From: Bacteroidetes bacterium HGW-Bacteroidetes-8
GTDB taxonomy: Bacteria; Bacteroidota; Bacteroidia; Bacteroidales; UBA932
Length of the DNA: 64,000 bases
Reading direction: 5' to 3'
NCBI GenBank assembly: GCA_002840895.1
Contig: PHCZ01000008.1
Location: forward strand, 62,001-126,000
The translations under genes were made by a program, and so were the position numbers. Below, in pieces: positions 25,351 to 33,945 of this stretch (positions within the stretch are counted from its first letter, which is position 1; each line of letters opens with the position of its first letter). The notes under the pieces were generated by a model. That model saw nothing but the letters and a program-made list of their open reading frames with translations, did no database searches and had not been told where the DNA came from.

Positions 25351-26422
25351 CAACTCGTTGTGAGATTGAGGTGAAGATCTCATAAGTTATTGTTTTGAGA
25401 ACATCTGCAATTTCACGAGGGTGAGGAGATTCTCCGAAAATTGTGACCTCATCTCCCGGCACTACATCAATACCGGTTACATCAATCATAAAGGAGTCCA
25501 TGCAGATATTTCCTATTGTAGGGGCTAACTTCCCGTTAACCATAAATTTAATGGAGCCTCTGGATAGGTGTCTGTCAATACCATCTGCATATCCAACAGG
25601 TATTGTAGCAATTTTTTTTCCTTCGCTGCCAACCACGCCGTGTCTTCCGTAACCAACAGTGCCTCCCTTTGTCTGCTTTACCTGAATAACAGGAGCAACA
25701 AATGATGCAGCAGGTTTAAGCTTTGTGTCATCTACATAGCTGGTGCCGTAGATGCCTATCCCTAGCCTTACCATATCCATCTGTGCATAGGTGAATCTCT
25801 CTATTCCAGAGGAGTTAAGGATGTGTCTCATAGGCATATATGAGAGTACAGATGTCATCTCATTGGCCATAGTGCAAAATATCTCTATCTGTTCTCTGGT
25901 AAAGCTGTCGTGTTTAGCCTCATCTGCAGCTGCAAGATGGGAAAAGAAGGATTTGATTTTAAGAGATGGATTCTCTTTTATAACCTGCTTTAACTCATTG
26001 AGCATTGTTATGTCAAATCCCACTCTCTGCATTCCAGTGTCAAATTTTATATGTACGGGGTAGTGTGAGATTGAGGCTCTCTTTAATGCGGCGGCCATAT
26101 CTGAAGCAGATTGAGGCGTTATAATGCTAGGTTCCAGATGATATTTAATGATTTCGTCAAAATTGTCTACCCCTGGAGTAAGGACCATAATTGGTAGTTT
26201 AATGCCGGCCTTTTTAAGCTTTATCCCTTCGCAGGGGAAAGCAACACCAAGGTAATCTGCACCAAACTCCTGAGATAATTTTGCAATTTCTATATCTCCT
26301 AATCCATATCCATTTGCCTTAACTAAGACTAGCAATTTTGTTGATGATGAGAGTTTTGAACGAAAAAAATTGAAATTGTGAAATAGGTTCTTTTTGCTGA
26401 TTCTTAGTTGAGCATGTCTCAT
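25331..26422 (-). CDS. alr: Alanine racemase
   Basis: The ATG at 26422 is chosen (363 residues) because the start 54 nt upstream would add an unneeded tail; the family starts close to RISKKNL. PLP-binding Lys35 is in LVLVKANGYGLGD, the second catalytic Tyr is in VGYGRHG, and NICMDSFMIDVTG is conserved. The enzyme makes D-alanine for peptidoglycan. It is divergent from a small lipoprotein gene. The C-terminal codons lie in a short tandem repeat. Confidence 0.94.
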   Translation of the reverse strand: MRHAQLRISKKNLFHNFNFFRSKLSSSTKLLVLVKANGYGLGDIEIAKLSQEFGADYLGVAFPCEGIKLKKAGIKLPIMVLTPGVDNFDEIIKYHLEPSIITPQSASDMAAALKRASISHYPVHIKFDTGMQRVGFDITMLNELKQVIKENPSLKIKSFFSHLAAADEAKHDSFTREQIEIFCTMANEMTSVLSYMPMRHILNSSGIERFTYAQMDMVRLGIGIYGTSYVDDTKLKPAASFVAPVIQVKQTKGGTVGYGRHGVVGSEGKKIATIPVGYADGIDRHLSRGSIKFMVNGKLAPTIGNICMDSFMIDVTGIDVVPGDEVTIFGESPHPREIADVLKTITYEIFTSISQRVERVVVD

Positions 26423-26491
26423 TATTTTGTAATTTTGGGGTAAAGTTAAGAATTGTTTAAAAAAATAACTTCCCATATTGAAAAACTTTTA

Positions 26492-26499
26492 TACATTTG
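26492..26499 (+). promoter_or_regulatory. Predicted -7 box for the small lipoprotein gene
   Basis: TACATTTG, perfect TAnnTTTG match. The predicted start of transcription (about 26504) excludes the in-frame ATG at 26478 and supports the ATG at 26538. Confidence 0.6.
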
Positions 26500-26537
26500 C
26501 CGCCATAAAATCAGACCTAAAAAAATCAAATAACATT

Positions 26538-26981
26538 ATGAAAATTAAATCACTAATTGCAGTATTTGCTATTGTTATGGCAGTTGCATCTTGTGGCACC
26601 AAAGAGCGCTCACTCTCTGAGAGACTTTCTGGAGTGTGGAGTGGCTCAAATACTATTGAAATCACAATGACAGACTCAGTAGGTAGTGTTGTTATTCAGC
26701 AGCTATCTGCACCAATAGAGATTGAATATCTTTCAGACTCTACCTTTACCGCTGTTATCTCTATTAACGACACTATTCAAATTAAGATGGGTGGTATTGC
26801 AAACGTTACAGACACCCTTGCAACATTGAGCGGATCTATGGCTGCTAAAACTAATATGGATATTGTGGGTGAGATGAAAATTAATGCAGATGAGTCTCTT
26901 GCCTTTACATATACAGGAACTTCTTCTGAGGTAAACGTAATCCACAAAGGTACTGTAACAGCTGTACGCAAGGTTAAATAG
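26538..26981 (+). CDS. Small lipoprotein of unknown function, lipocalin-like pattern
   Basis: 147 residues with a clear SPII signal: positively charged MKIKS, hydrophobic core and VASC lipobox (Cys19). The mature part opens with LSGVWSGSNTIEITMTD and continues as alternating beta strands (roughly eight), in keeping with a lipocalin-like or DUF4923-like barrel. No catalytic residues can be picked out. The start at 26538 rests on the signal sequence and on the promoter at 26492-26499. It converges with tdk with no gap. Confidence 0.7.
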   Translation: MKIKSLIAVFAIVMAVASCGTKERSLSERLSGVWSGSNTIEITMTDSVGSVVIQQLSAPIEIEYLSDSTFTAVISINDTIQIKMGGIANVTDTLATLSGSMAAKTNMDIVGEMKINADESLAFTYTGTSSEVNVIHKGTVTAVRKVK

Positions 26982-27554
26982 CTACAGATTCTGCTCGTTA
27001 AGAGCATTAAAACAGTGGCGACAGATTGGTTCATAGCTCTCTTTTTCGCCGAGCATAACCAGTTTGTCGCTTTTTGTGAGGCGGTGTGAGTGGTGAGCAA
27101 GATTTCCACACGTTACACAAATAGCGTGAACTTTTGTAACATATTCTGATACAGCCATTAAACTGGGCATAGGTCCAAATGGTTTTCCCAGATAGTCCAT
27201 ATCCAACCCGGCCACGATAACCCGTACACCATCTGCAGCCAATCTTTGGCAAACCTCAACAATACCCGGATCAAAAAATTGCGCCTCATCAACCCCGACA
27301 ACATCTACATTCACAGCATAGAGAAGAATGCTTGAAGATGACTCCACCGGGGTTGAGCGGATCTTGTTTGAGTCGTGAGATACGACATCTGCAAGGGAGT
27401 ATCTTACATCAAGCATTGGCTTGAATATCTCTACTCTCTGATTGGCAAAGGTTGCTCTTTTTAGCCTCCTTATAAGCTCCTCTGTTTTCCCGGAGAACAT
27501 AGAGCCGCAGATGACCTCAATCCATCCTGCTTTTTTTGCGCTTTCAAGAAACAT
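26982..27554 (-). CDS. tdk: Thymidine kinase
   Basis: 190 residues, type II thymidine kinase. The P-loop [14 protein letters not shown] is at about residues 17-30, the Walker [12 protein letters not shown] follows, and the zinc-binding lasso has CVTC and CRHC near the C-terminus. It phosphorylates thymidine in the salvage route. Its -7 box lies on the far side of the -7 box of the divergent gene, so the two promoters face each other. Confidence 0.96.
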   Translation of the reverse strand: MFLESAKKAGWIEVICGSMFSGKTEELIRRLKRATFANQRVEIFKPMLDVRYSLADVVSHDSNKIRSTPVESSSSILLYAVNVDVVGVDEAQFFDPGIVEVCQRLAADGVRVIVAGLDMDYLGKPFGPMPSLMAVSEYVTKVHAICVTCGNLAHHSHRLTKSDKLVMLGEKESYEPICRHCFNALNEQNL

Positions 27555-27560
27555 TTTAAT

Positions 27561-27568
27561 TACTTTTG
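27561..27568 (+). promoter_or_regulatory. Predicted -7 box for the coiled-coil protein gene
   Basis: TACTTTTG, perfect TAnnTTTG match, 28 nt before the ATG at 27597. Overlaps the tdk leader. Confidence 0.6.
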
Positions 27569-27577
27569 TATATGATG

Positions 27578-27585
27578 CAAAGATA
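27578..27585 (-). promoter_or_regulatory. Predicted -7 box for tdk
   Basis: The minus strand reads TATCTTTG, 23 nt before the tdk ATG. It lies downstream of the opposing promoter box at 27561-27568. Confidence 0.6.
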
Positions 27586-27596
27586 AAAAAGTTGAG

Positions 27597-28376
27597 ATGC
27601 TAAACGCTAATAAAATTTCAGAAATTAAAATCATTATTGAGGGATTACTAAAGGATATTGAATCTTTGAGTGAGGTTCAGATGGTATCACATATAAAGTG
27701 GGAGGAGGTGATGTTGAGCGTCTCTATGGTTACCCAAAAACTGACAACCTTAAGGGTGGAGCAGGAGCGAAATTATCTCAGAGAGTTAAAGGAGCAGGCC
27801 CAAAAAGCGGTTACTTCAAGAGACGAAGAGATAAGAGTGCTAACCCAGAGTATTGCAGAGCTAAAAAGATCTCTTTCAGATGTGAATCTCAATCTTTCTA
27901 AATCCATAGTTCCAAATCTCTTCAGTTCAAAAGAGGTGACAAGCGTAACACTTAAGGATGCAGATATGCAAGGAGAAGAAGAGCCTCTCTTCACAAAAGA
28001 GAGCTCCAATGAGAAGGCAGACATTCATTCAGTTATAGAGGAGAATAATGAGGAGATAGAGTTTGAATTTCTTTCAGATACCAGACCGATAATAGATGTT
28101 GCTATGGGCACCACACCCGAGTGGATGAAGGATAACCCGGGGCCCAGGGTGAATAATCTCCATATGGCAATAACACTTAACGATAAGCTCTTTTTTGTAA
28201 AGGAGCTCTTTAGGGGTGACGAAGATCAGTTTCGCCTGAGTATTCAAAGGCTTAACGAAATGTCCTCTCTGGATGAGGCTCTCGAATATACCAGAAGTGC
28301 CTTTACAGAGTGGGACGAAGAGAGCAGTGCTGTATACAGATTCTATATGATATTAAGAAGAAGATACGATGGCTAA
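27597..28376 (+). CDS. Coiled-coil protein of unknown function, upstream of rsmI
   Basis: I do not recognise this 259-residue protein by function. Residues about 35-100 have strong coiled-coil character ([31 protein letters not shown]). A low-complexity acidic stretch (about 120-165) leads to a compact C-terminal domain of about 65 residues ([18 protein letters not shown]...LDEALEY...[12 protein letters not shown]) that looks like a folded helical module. No signal peptide or membrane segment, so it is cytoplasmic. It overlaps rsmI by 8 nt, which suggests translational coupling. A similar C-terminal module next to rsmI occurs widely in Bacteroidota, from general knowledge. Confidence 0.75.
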   Translation: MLNANKISEIKIIIEGLLKDIESLSEVQMVSHIKWEEVMLSVSMVTQKLTTLRVEQERNYLRELKEQAQKAVTSRDEEIRVLTQSIAELKRSLSDVNLNLSKSIVPNLFSSKEVTSVTLKDADMQGEEEPLFTKESSNEKADIHSVIEENNEEIEFEFLSDTRPIIDVAMGTTPEWMKDNPGPRVNNLHMAITLNDKLFFVKELFRGDEDQFRLSIQRLNEMSSLDEALEYTRSAFTEWDEESSAVYRFYMILRRRYDG

Positions 28377-29043
28377 GCTATATGTAGTACCCACTCCAAT
28401 TGGTAATTTAGAGGATATAACATTGAGGGCCTTAAGGGTACTTAAGGAGGTAGATCTTATCCTTGCCGAGGATACCCGTACCAGCTCATTTTTAATGAAA
28501 AAATATGACATTAAGGTACATATGGAGTCCCATCATAAATACAATGAACACAAGAGTGTAGAGAGAGTGGCAGAAAAAATTCTCAGCGGAATGAACATTG
28601 CACTCATTAGTGATGCCGGTACTCCGGGAATATCCGACCCCGGTTTCCTGCTTGTAAGAGAGTGCCGTGAGAGGGGAGTGGATGTTGAGACCCTTCCAGG
28701 GGCAACTGCATTTGTTCCAGCTCTTGTAAACTCCGGGTTTCCTTGTGATAAATTCTGTTTCGAAGGTTTTTTGCCAATTAAAAAGGGCCGTACCAGCAGG
28801 ATAAAAGAGTTGAGCGAAGAGAGCAGAACCATAGTTTTTTATGAGTCACCATATCGCCTGGTAAAAACTCTTACCCAGCTTTCAGAATTTTTTGGCCCCG
28901 AAAGAGAGGCAGCAGTCTCCAGAGAGATCTCAAAAATGTATGAAGAGAACAGACGTGGAACATTAATTGAACTTGTAGAGTGGTATACAAAAAGGGAGCC
29001 TAAGGGTGAAATTGTCATTGTAGTATCGGGTAAAAACAGATAA
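28369..29043 (+). CDS. rsmI: 16S rRNA 2'-O-ribose C1402 methyltransferase RsmI
   Basis: 224 residues of the tetrapyrrole-methylase fold. The RsmI signatures are VVPTPIGNLEDITLRA at about residues 4-19, AEDTR, SDAGTPGISDPG, and GATAFVPALVNSG. It adds the 2'-O-methyl to C1402, the same nucleotide on which RsmH (encoded at 372-1274) adds the N4-methyl. Somewhat shorter than the E. coli protein because the C-terminal domain is trimmed. Confidence 0.96.
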   Translation: MAKLYVVPTPIGNLEDITLRALRVLKEVDLILAEDTRTSSFLMKKYDIKVHMESHHKYNEHKSVERVAEKILSGMNIALISDAGTPGISDPGFLLVRECRERGVDVETLPGATAFVPALVNSGFPCDKFCFEGFLPIKKGRTSRIKELSEESRTIVFYESPYRLVKTLTQLSEFFGPEREAAVSREISKMYEENRRGTLIELVEWYTKREPKGEIVIVVSGKNR

Positions 29044-29065
29044 CATTATTAAAATTTAAAGTAGC

Positions 29066-29073
29066 AGGAGGTG
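29066..29073 (+). promoter_or_regulatory. Strong Shine-Dalgarno sequence of the ComEA-like gene
   Basis: AGGAGGTG sits 4 nt before the ATG at 29078, one of the few extended Shine-Dalgarno sequences in the window. Confidence 0.6.
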
Positions 29074-29077
29074 AGAG

Positions 29078-29977
29078 ATGAAGTTGAGAGAGAGGCTTTC
29101 CAAAAGAGAGGCGTCGGGTGCCCTAACACTTATTTGTGTAATAGTGTTTATTCAGACACTTATTTTTCTTTTTAATAAAGAGGTTAAAGAGCCCTCTCCA
29201 CCCGGTGGAGAGGTGTCGGTAACTTTAAAAGAAGAGCCAAAGATTGAGAACCGAAATCCCGGCGTTACAAAAAAAAGCATAAGTAACCAAACAGATCAAA
29301 ACCAAATTACAACCGGCACTAAGGAGCTCCCCAAACTCTTCTCCTTTGATCCTAATATCGTAACTCAGGAAGAGCTTGTAAAACTTGGTTTGACAATTGG
29401 CCAGGCCTCTGTTGTTGTAAAATACAGAGAGAGAGGAGGGGTGTTTCGCAAGAGAGAAGATTTTAAGAGAATTTATGTACTACCGGATGGTTTTTATGAG
29501 AGGGTGAGAGAGTATATAGAGATAGAAGAGATAAAAGAGGAGCAAATTGTTAATAGAGAGAAATTGGCCATAAATGAGGATATAAAAATTGATCTTAACA
29601 GCGCAGATTCGCTGCAGCTATTGTCTCTTCCCGGAATCGGACCCTATTATGCAGGCAAGATAGTTGAGTTCAGAAACAGAACCGGAGGATTTGCATACCC
29701 TTCACAAATAATGGATATAAAGGGAATAGATAGTGAGCGGTTTAATATGACCAGCAGGTTCATCTATACAGATACCTTAAAAATTAAGAAAAAAAATTTA
29801 GAGACTATATCATTTGAAGAGCTCTCTGCAAACCCATATGTTGGGTCTTACCTGGCAAGAGCCATTATCAGATTCAGAGAGAACACACACCCCGAAATGA
29901 CCAACCTGGCTTTACTTCTGGTCAATAATATAATAAAACCGGAATTGTTGAAAATTCTTAACTATTACTTTCATTAA
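29078..29977 (+). CDS. ComEA-like helix-hairpin-helix membrane protein
   Basis: 299 residues. A basic N-terminus and one transmembrane segment (about 16-32) anchor it with the rest outside the cytoplasm. After a linker come three helix-hairpin-helix units: EELVKLGLTIGQASVVVKYR (about 105), LLSLPGIGPYYAGKIVEFR (about 183) and ELSANPYVGSYLARAIIRFR (about 252). This matches ComEA-type periplasmic DNA-binding proteins, which pull in DNA during natural transformation, but Bacteroidota carry such proteins without known competence, so the role is inferred. It has a strong ribosome binding site. Confidence 0.85.
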   Translation: MKLRERLSKREASGALTLICVIVFIQTLIFLFNKEVKEPSPPGGEVSVTLKEEPKIENRNPGVTKKSISNQTDQNQITTGTKELPKLFSFDPNIVTQEELVKLGLTIGQASVVVKYRERGGVFRKREDFKRIYVLPDGFYERVREYIEIEEIKEEQIVNREKLAINEDIKIDLNSADSLQLLSLPGIGPYYAGKIVEFRNRTGGFAYPSQIMDIKGIDSERFNMTSRFIYTDTLKIKKKNLETISFEELSANPYVGSYLARAIIRFRENTHPEMTNLALLLVNNIIKPELLKILNYYFH

Positions 29978-30028
29978 CTTTTTGTAATATTGTATTTTTA
30001 TTTCAAAACTTAAACAATCAAGAATAAA

Positions 30029-30934
30029 ATGGATGTCATAACCTGTCGCAATGTGGTTAAGAGGTTTAACCAGTTTACAGCTCTTGATAGTGTCTCACTC
30101 TCCGTACCCAAAGGTAAGATTTTCGGATTACTCGGCCCAAATGGAGCAGGTAAGACAACCCTTATCCGGATAATGAATCAGATTACAATTCCAGATTCAG
30201 GAGAGGTGCTTTTTAATGGTGTACCTATCAAGAAAAACGATATCGCCTATATTGGATATCTTCCGGAAGAGAGAGGTCTTTATAAAAAGATGAAGGTGGG
30301 AGAGCAGGCTCTCTATCTGGCCCGTCTTAAAGGGATGAGCCAGCAGGATGCAAATAAACAGCTTAAAGAGTGGTTTATAAAATTTGGCATTCAGGCCTGG
30401 TGGAATAAGAAGGTTGAGGAGCTATCAAAGGGGATGGCGCAAAAGGTTCAATTTATTACAACAGTGCTTCATAAACCCTCTCTGCTTATTCTTGACGAAC
30501 CGTTCAGCGGATTTGATCCGGTAAATGTTCAGCTCATAAGAAACGAGCTGCTGGATATGAAAGCGAAGGGGGCATCAATTATTCTCTCAACACACAATAT
30601 GGAGTCTGTTGAAGAACTTTGCGATAATATTGCCCTGATAAATAAAGCTCAACTTGTTATTACAGGTGAACTGGACGAGATACGCCGTAACCACGGTAAA
30701 AATGAGGTTGAGGTTATCTATCGTGCATCTGAGCCATTTCATTTTGCCGGGATACCTCTCATTACCCTTACCGAACAGAGCGAAACCAGACAGGGCTACA
30801 GAGCTGTTCTTGAGGTTAAAAAGGAGGCCTGCTCGTCTGAGATTCTAAGAGAGCTTCTTGCGAAAATTGACATACTCTCATACAGGGAGTTAATCCCCAG
30901 AATGAACGACATTTTTATTAAATTGGTTAGCTAA
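30029..30934 (+). CDS. ABC transporter ATP-binding protein, NatA-like
   Basis: 301 residues. Walker A GPNGAGKTT at about 36-44, signature LSKGMAQKVQF (LSKGM in place of LSGGQ), Walker B LLILDEPFSGFDPVN and H-loop STHNM. The C-terminal 75 residues form the extra domain of DUF4162 type found in NatA-like exporter ATPases. Its partner permease follows after 12 nt. Substrate unknown; the family includes sodium and drug exporters. Confidence 0.9.
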   Translation: MDVITCRNVVKRFNQFTALDSVSLSVPKGKIFGLLGPNGAGKTTLIRIMNQITIPDSGEVLFNGVPIKKNDIAYIGYLPEERGLYKKMKVGEQALYLARLKGMSQQDANKQLKEWFIKFGIQAWWNKKVEELSKGMAQKVQFITTVLHKPSLLILDEPFSGFDPVNVQLIRNELLDMKAKGASIILSTHNMESVEELCDNIALINKAQLVITGELDEIRRNHGKNEVEVIYRASEPFHFAGIPLITLTEQSETRQGYRAVLEVKKEACSSEILRELLAKIDILSYRELIPRMNDIFIKLVS

Positions 30935-30946
30935 GGAGGGCACATT

Positions 30947-32296
30947 ATGAATACAAGCAAACTTTCCCTGATTATAACACGCGAATTTCTGATTCGTGTT
31001 AAAAAGAGATCATTTATTATAATGACAATCCTGACCCCAATCTTTATTGCGGCGCTGGTTGTACTTCCATCTGTTATTATGACTATCTCTTCCGGCAAGA
31101 AGGACCAGACTATTCTGGTTGTCGACAGATCTGAATTGTGTGAACCTTTTTTTAAGAATAGCGAAGAGTTCAACTATAAGTTTGACCCTACTGCCGACGT
31201 GGCCTCTCTTAAAAAAGATTTCCCGGGAGATCTTTTTGCAATGGTTGAAATATCTGCCCCGGACTCTATGATGAATGTATCAGTGAGTGCTCACTCGCCA
31301 AAGCAGCTGAATATGGATGCTAAAAACCAGATAGAGGGGTATGTTCAGAAAGCACTTGAGGACACGAAGCTCAAAAAATACAACATTGAGAATCTTGATC
31401 AAATATTAAAGGATGTAAGAGCAGAGGTCTCTGTAAAAACCTTTACCATCACAGAGGAGGGAGACGAAAAGCTGGGAATGGTTGAGATTTATATGGCCAT
31501 ATCCTACCTTTTAAGCTTCTTTATATATATGTTCATATTTATGTTTGGGTCTATGGTTATGCGCGGGGTGATTGAGGAGAAGACCAATAGAATTGTAGAG
31601 GTGATTATCTCATCTGTGAAGCCCTTCCAGCTTATGCTAGGCAAGATACTGGGGGTTGGTAGCGTAGCGCTCCTTCAGTTCTTTATTTGGATAATCCTTA
31701 CTGCAGGAATAATTTTTGGTGTGCAGGCTATTATAGGTATGGATAAAATAACACAAGGGAGCGAGATGGCACAACAGCTATCTGCCGTTCAGGCTTCCGG
31801 TGAACTAAATGAGGTTATGACAGCCCTTCCAAAAGATGGGTCCCCAATGGGAGATATAATGAGTGCACTCTCTGCTGTACCCGTGACCTCTATTCTAATC
31901 TCATTTTTGTTATACTTTCTGCTTGGATATCTGCTCTACGCAGCTATGTTCTCGGCAGTGGGTTCTGCTGTAGATAATGAGGCAGATACTCAACAGCTCA
32001 TACTACCTGTTACTCTTCCACTGATTATCGGGCTCTTTATTATGGTTCACACATTCCAGCATCCGGACAGCTCTCTCTCGTTTTGGGGCTCAATGATACC
32101 TTTTACATCACCTATGGTGATGATGGCCAGAGTACCTTTCGGGGTTCCTTTGTGGGAACTTGCACTCTCAATAGGGTTGCTTATAGTTACATTCCTGTTA
32201 ATGACATATCTCTCTGCAAAGATCTACAGAGTCGGTATATTAATGTACGGGAAGAAAGCAAGCTGGAGAGAGATTATTAAGTGGATCCGCTACTAG
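30947..32296 (+). CDS. ABC-2 type permease, NatB-like
   Basis: 449 residues. A first membrane segment (about 23-45) is followed by a large extracytoplasmic region (about 50-180), then several membrane segments (about 183-206, 226-256, 315-338, 352-369, 397-418). The core RGVIEEKTNRIVEVIISSVKPFQLMLGKILGVG is the usual ABC-2 exporter motif. AAGGAGGG 7 nt before the ATG is a strong ribosome binding site. Works with the ATPase encoded just upstream. A palindromic stem-loop follows the stop. Confidence 0.88.
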   Translation: MNTSKLSLIITREFLIRVKKRSFIIMTILTPIFIAALVVLPSVIMTISSGKKDQTILVVDRSELCEPFFKNSEEFNYKFDPTADVASLKKDFPGDLFAMVEISAPDSMMNVSVSAHSPKQLNMDAKNQIEGYVQKALEDTKLKKYNIENLDQILKDVRAEVSVKTFTITEEGDEKLGMVEIYMAISYLLSFFIYMFIFMFGSMVMRGVIEEKTNRIVEVIISSVKPFQLMLGKILGVGSVALLQFFIWIILTAGIIFGVQAIIGMDKITQGSEMAQQLSAVQASGELNEVMTALPKDGSPMGDIMSALSAVPVTSILISFLLYFLLGYLLYAAMFSAVGSAVDNEADTQQLILPVTLPLIIGLFIMVHTFQHPDSSLSFWGSMIPFTSPMVMMARVPFGVPLWELALSIGLLIVTFLLMTYLSAKIYRVGILMYGKKASWREIIKWIRY

Positions 32297-32304
32297 TATT
32301 TATC

Positions 32305-32324
32305 TAAGCCGAAATATCGGCTTA
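32305..32324 (+). repeat. Perfect 8-4-8 stem-loop after the NatAB-like genes
   Basis: TAAGCCGA-AATA-TCGGCTTA is followed by only AATCTTT, so it is a possible weak terminator or mRNA-stabilising hairpin between the transporter and the nucleotidase genes. Confidence 0.5.
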
Positions 32325-32337
32325 AATCTTTGAAAGG

Positions 32338-33093
32338 ATGAAAAGAGATTCAATTAAATATCTGTTAATATTTCTGATTTTGCCTTCGATGCTCCTCTCC
32401 CAGGAGTTTAGCTTTAGCTACAGGGTATCCAGAGTGCTTATGGACTCAACCTGGAACAGAGGCAATGAACCTGTTGTTGCAGGGATAATAGAGTTCTATA
32501 AACCTGAGATGGACAGATTGATGCAACAGGTTATCGGAGTTTCTGATACCGAAATGAGATCGGGTAGACCGGAGTCTCTTCTCTCTAACTTTGCCGTAGA
32601 TGCACTTCTTGAGTTCAGCCGCAAGGTGAGTTCAGGAAAAGTGGATTTTTCACTTACCAATTTCGGAGGTCTCAGAGCCGCTCTGCCAAAAGGGAATATC
32701 AGGAGATACGATATCTTTTCCATATTCCCTTTCGAGAACTATATCGTTATTCTTGACCTTCCCGGCAGCTCGGTACGGGCGCTTTTTGACTCTTTTGCCC
32801 GGAATCGTGTTGAGGCTTTCTCCTGGAATATTCAGCTTGAGATAAAAGCCGGAGCCCTTAAGGATGTGCTCATTGACGGAGAGCAGATAGATGACTCCAG
32901 AGTATATAGGATTGCAACAATTGACTTTCTGATGAGCGGAGGGGACAATGTTCTCTCTCTCAAGGATGCGGTTGCTGTTGAGCAAACAGGAGTCCTTATA
33001 AGAGATGCAATGATTAGTCAGATTGAAAAACTCACACAATCCAAAAAGAGGGTGACCTCTTCTATTACAAACAGAGTAAGAGTAGAAGATTAA
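32338..33093 (+). CDS. 5'-nucleotidase C-terminal domain protein
   Basis: 251 residues with a Sec-type signal (about 1-21, ending LLSQE). The body matches the UshA/5_nucleotid_C domain, which supplies the substrate-binding half: ESLLSNFAVDALLEF, FSLTNFGGLRAALPKG, IFSIFPFENYIVILDLPG and SGGDNVLSL. It lacks the metallophosphatase half; that half is encoded separately by the next gene, 12 nt downstream. Together they should rebuild a periplasmic 5'-nucleotidase or nucleotide-sugar hydrolase. Order is inverted compared with the single-chain enzyme (N-terminal domain first). Confidence 0.87.
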   Translation: MKRDSIKYLLIFLILPSMLLSQEFSFSYRVSRVLMDSTWNRGNEPVVAGIIEFYKPEMDRLMQQVIGVSDTEMRSGRPESLLSNFAVDALLEFSRKVSSGKVDFSLTNFGGLRAALPKGNIRRYDIFSIFPFENYIVILDLPGSSVRALFDSFARNRVEAFSWNIQLEIKAGALKDVLIDGEQIDDSRVYRIATIDFLMSGGDNVLSLKDAVAVEQTGVLIRDAMISQIEKLTQSKKRVTSSITNRVRVED

Positions 33094-33105
33094 AACACGG
33101 ATATT

Positions 33106-33945
33106 ATGAAAAACTCTATCAAATATGTCAAGCTGCTTCTGCTGTTACTTTTTGCAGCTGCAGTTTCAATCATAAATGGGCAGGATATTGTCATTCTACA
33201 CACAAATGATGTACATAGCAACATCGAACCCCTCACTAGCGGACGTAACGCCGGATTTGCAGGTTTTCAAAGAAGAGCTAACTATATAAAAACTATAAGA
33301 GAGAGCCATCCTAACGTTCTTCTACTAGATGCAGGAGACTATAATCAGGGAACACCATATTATACATTGTTTAAAGGTAAAATGGAGATAATGCTCTATA
33401 ATGCAATGGGTTATGATGCTGTTTCTTTGGGTAATCACGAATTTGACGATGGACAGAAAGCTTTGGCACAGAGGTTGGAAGAGGCAGAATATGTAACCTT
33501 GTGTGCAAACTACGATCTCTCTCAAAGCCCACTAAAAGATATTGTTAAACCGTACACTATAATTGAGAGAGGCGGGAAAAAGATAGGAATAATAGGGGTG
33601 TTGCTGGATCTCAAGGGTTATGTGCCGGAAAGTGCAAGGGCGGGCATTACCTATAAGAATCCGGTTAATATTGTGAATAAGCTTGCCAAGACTCTTAGGA
33701 AAAGAGAAAAATGCGACCTGATAATCGTATTAAGCCATCTAGGCTACGATAATGGATCAAAAGAGAACCCCTCAGATATGGATTTGGCTGCAAAAACCCG
33801 TAATGTGGATATAATAATAGGGGGCCACTCTCATACATTTCTTGAGCAGCCCTCTATTGTAAAAAACTTATCCGGTAAAGGAGTGATAGTAAACCAGACA
33901 GGCGCACTTGGCGTCTATGTGGGAAGGATCGATATCACTTTTTAG
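33106..33945 (+). CDS. 5'-nucleotidase metallophosphatase domain protein
   Basis: 279 residues with a Sec signal (about 1-25, ending INGQD). The calcineurin-like phosphatase motifs are all visible: ILHTNDVHSN, LLDAGDYNQG, SLGNHEFDDG, VLSHLGYD and IIGGHSHTF. It thus has the metal-binding and catalytic set of UshA-type 5'-nucleotidases but stops before the substrate-binding domain, which the previous gene encodes. It probably acts in the periplasm with that partner. Its end overlaps the convergent acyl-CoA ligase gene by 11 nt. Confidence 0.87.
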   Translation: MKNSIKYVKLLLLLLFAAAVSIINGQDIVILHTNDVHSNIEPLTSGRNAGFAGFQRRANYIKTIRESHPNVLLLDAGDYNQGTPYYTLFKGKMEIMLYNAMGYDAVSLGNHEFDDGQKALAQRLEEAEYVTLCANYDLSQSPLKDIVKPYTIIERGGKKIGIIGVLLDLKGYVPESARAGITYKNPVNIVNKLAKTLRKREKCDLIIVLSHLGYDNGSKENPSDMDLAAKTRNVDIIIGGHSHTFLEQPSIVKNLSGKGVIVNQTGALGVYVGRIDITF

